From contig DASZFO010000065.1 of the NCBI GenBank assembly GCA_035939775.1, positions 1 to 53,111 of the forward strand: a stretch of DNA of 53,111 nucleotides, read 5' to 3'. This document shows positions 52,658-53,111 of the stretch, one piece after another. The first letter of the stretch is position 1; each line of letters starts with the position of its first letter. The stretch is from Pirellulales bacterium. GTDB lineage: Bacteria; Planctomycetota; Planctomycetia; Pirellulales; DATAWG01. The notes beneath the pieces were generated by a model. It saw nothing but the letters and a program-made list of their open reading frames with translations, was not told the origin of the DNA and ran no database searches. A program made the position numbers and the translations under genes.

Positions 52658-52918
52658 ATGGGACGCGCCTATGCCGGAGTCATGGGATCGCTCGCGTTTT
52701 CAACGGTCATGCTGCGGTGCGTGCTGCGATCGAGCGCCGTCGAAGCGGCGGTCGGACAAGCGGTGATTGGCCTGTTCGTCTTCGCGGCGATTGGCGCCGC
52801 GATCGGACAACTAGCCGGCTGGATCGTTGACGACTCGGTTCGCGCTCAACTGGCGGCCGAGATGGCAGCCAGTGCGAATGCAAACAACAAGGCGGCGGCT
52901 GGGACGGTGAAAAAGTAG
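52658..52918 (+). CDS. Small membrane protein between flhG and next gene
   Basis: An 86-residue protein beginning MGRAYAGVMGSLAFSTVMLR. It has two hydrophobic segments (GVMGSLAFSTVMLRCVL and AVIGLFVFAAIGAAIGQLAGWI) and a short charged, Ala/Asn-rich C-terminus. I recognise no domain. It follows flhG and is followed by the long hairpin element. By position it could be flagella-related, but no sequence evidence supports that. Confidence 0.68.
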   Translation: MGRAYAGVMGSLAFSTVMLRCVLRSSAVEAAVGQAVIGLFVFAAIGAAIGQLAGWIVDDSVRAQLAAEMAASANANNKAAAGTVKK

Positions 52919-52923
52919 TTAGG

Positions 52924-53017
52924 AGCTGTTTCAAAACCGCCGGGGGCTGTCCCCATTTTGTGCAGTCGCGGAGAAAAATGGGGACCGTCCCCTTTTCTTG
53001 GCGGTTTTGAAACAGCT
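52924..53017. repeat. Long hairpin element, copy 2
   Basis: Perfect 18-bp terminal arms AGCTGTTTCAAAACCGCC (52924-52941) and GGCGGTTTTGAAACAGCT (53000-53017) enclose the same core as 47825-47926, reversed: GGGG-CTGTCCCC, TTTTG.GCAGTC, GCGGAG.AAAA and GGGGACCGTCCCC. Starts 5 bp after the small membrane gene stop. Confidence 0.88.
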
Positions 53018-53086
53018 TCGAGTGATGCGTCACGCGAGATGGATCTCGCGGTCAAGATCGACGCGCGAACAATCACGGAGGATTGC

Positions 53087-53111
53087 ATGGCGACGACGCT
53101 CGCACCTGAGG
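53087..53111 (+). CDS. Start of an unidentified gene (partial)
   Basis: ATG 53087 follows CACGGAGGATTGC, with GGAGG 6-7 bases upstream. Only MATTLAPE is visible. In many planctomycete flagellar clusters a sigma factor of the FliA/WhiG type follows flhG, but nothing in eight residues supports or refutes that. Confidence 0.45.

Overview
The window is about 53 kb of high-GC DNA that reads as a chromosomal segment of a flagellated planctomycete, probably of the Pirellulales/Planctomycetia type (the order is an inference). The main evidence is a set of families typical of that phylum: a DUF1549/DUF1553 protein next to a Tat-exported DUF1501 protein, a TIGR03009-like protein, YXWGXW-repeat surface proteins, a BamA with a long low-complexity insertion, a MoxR/DUF58/BatA/VWA locus, and many dispersed hairpin repeats between genes. 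I found no rRNA, tRNA, CRISPR array, transposase or phage module.

Layout. 1-7.6 kb: a MoxR ATPase / DUF58 / BatA-like / large VWA-glutamine-amidotransferase-like locus on the minus strand, split by a plus-strand SppA peptidase and a minus-strand sugar-phosphate isomerase. 7.9-8.5 kb: a hicAB toxin-antitoxin pair. 8.5-10.7 kb (minus): an NHL-repeat lipoprotein, a 49-residue basic protein, and a coupled DUF5678 / retropepsin-like pair. 11-18.7 kb (plus): an MsbA-type ABC exporter, the DUF1549/1553 and DUF1501 pair, and a MATE transporter. 19-22 kb: arginine decarboxylase SpeA and a TIGR03009-like exported protein. 22.3-28 kb: long NfeD, short NfeD, flotillin FloA, a membrane-anchored unknown and a beta-hydroxyacid dehydrogenase in one tight run, consistent with a membrane-microdomain operon. 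28.0-28.1 kb: a previously uncalled 29-residue highly basic protein.

28.4-45.3 kb is dominated by envelope genes: a Cys/Pro-rich exported protein, a large YXWGXW protein, a TolC-like lipoprotein, two coupled unknowns, a thioredoxin-like/CAP-like secreted protein, a DUF11 lipoprotein, two small aromatic/glycine-rich exported proteins and BamA. 45.6-47.7 kb: a DinG-family helicase. 47.9 kb to the end: flhA-flhF-flhG, an 86-residue membrane protein, and the first codons of another gene.

The most unusual signals are between or inside genes. Two long hairpins near the flagellar genes share an approximately 50-bp core in opposite orientation but have unrelated, perfectly paired outer arms. At least five other palindromic repeat families occur in several copies, and G/C-rich repeats run into the 3' ends of two genes. 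Protein oddities include a NfeD protease with two tandem ClpP-like domains that both appear to lack the serine nucleophile, a DinG with Ser in place of the first Fe-S cysteine, and an FlhG whose P-loop lysine is Thr. No single undescribed defence or metabolic system is evident.
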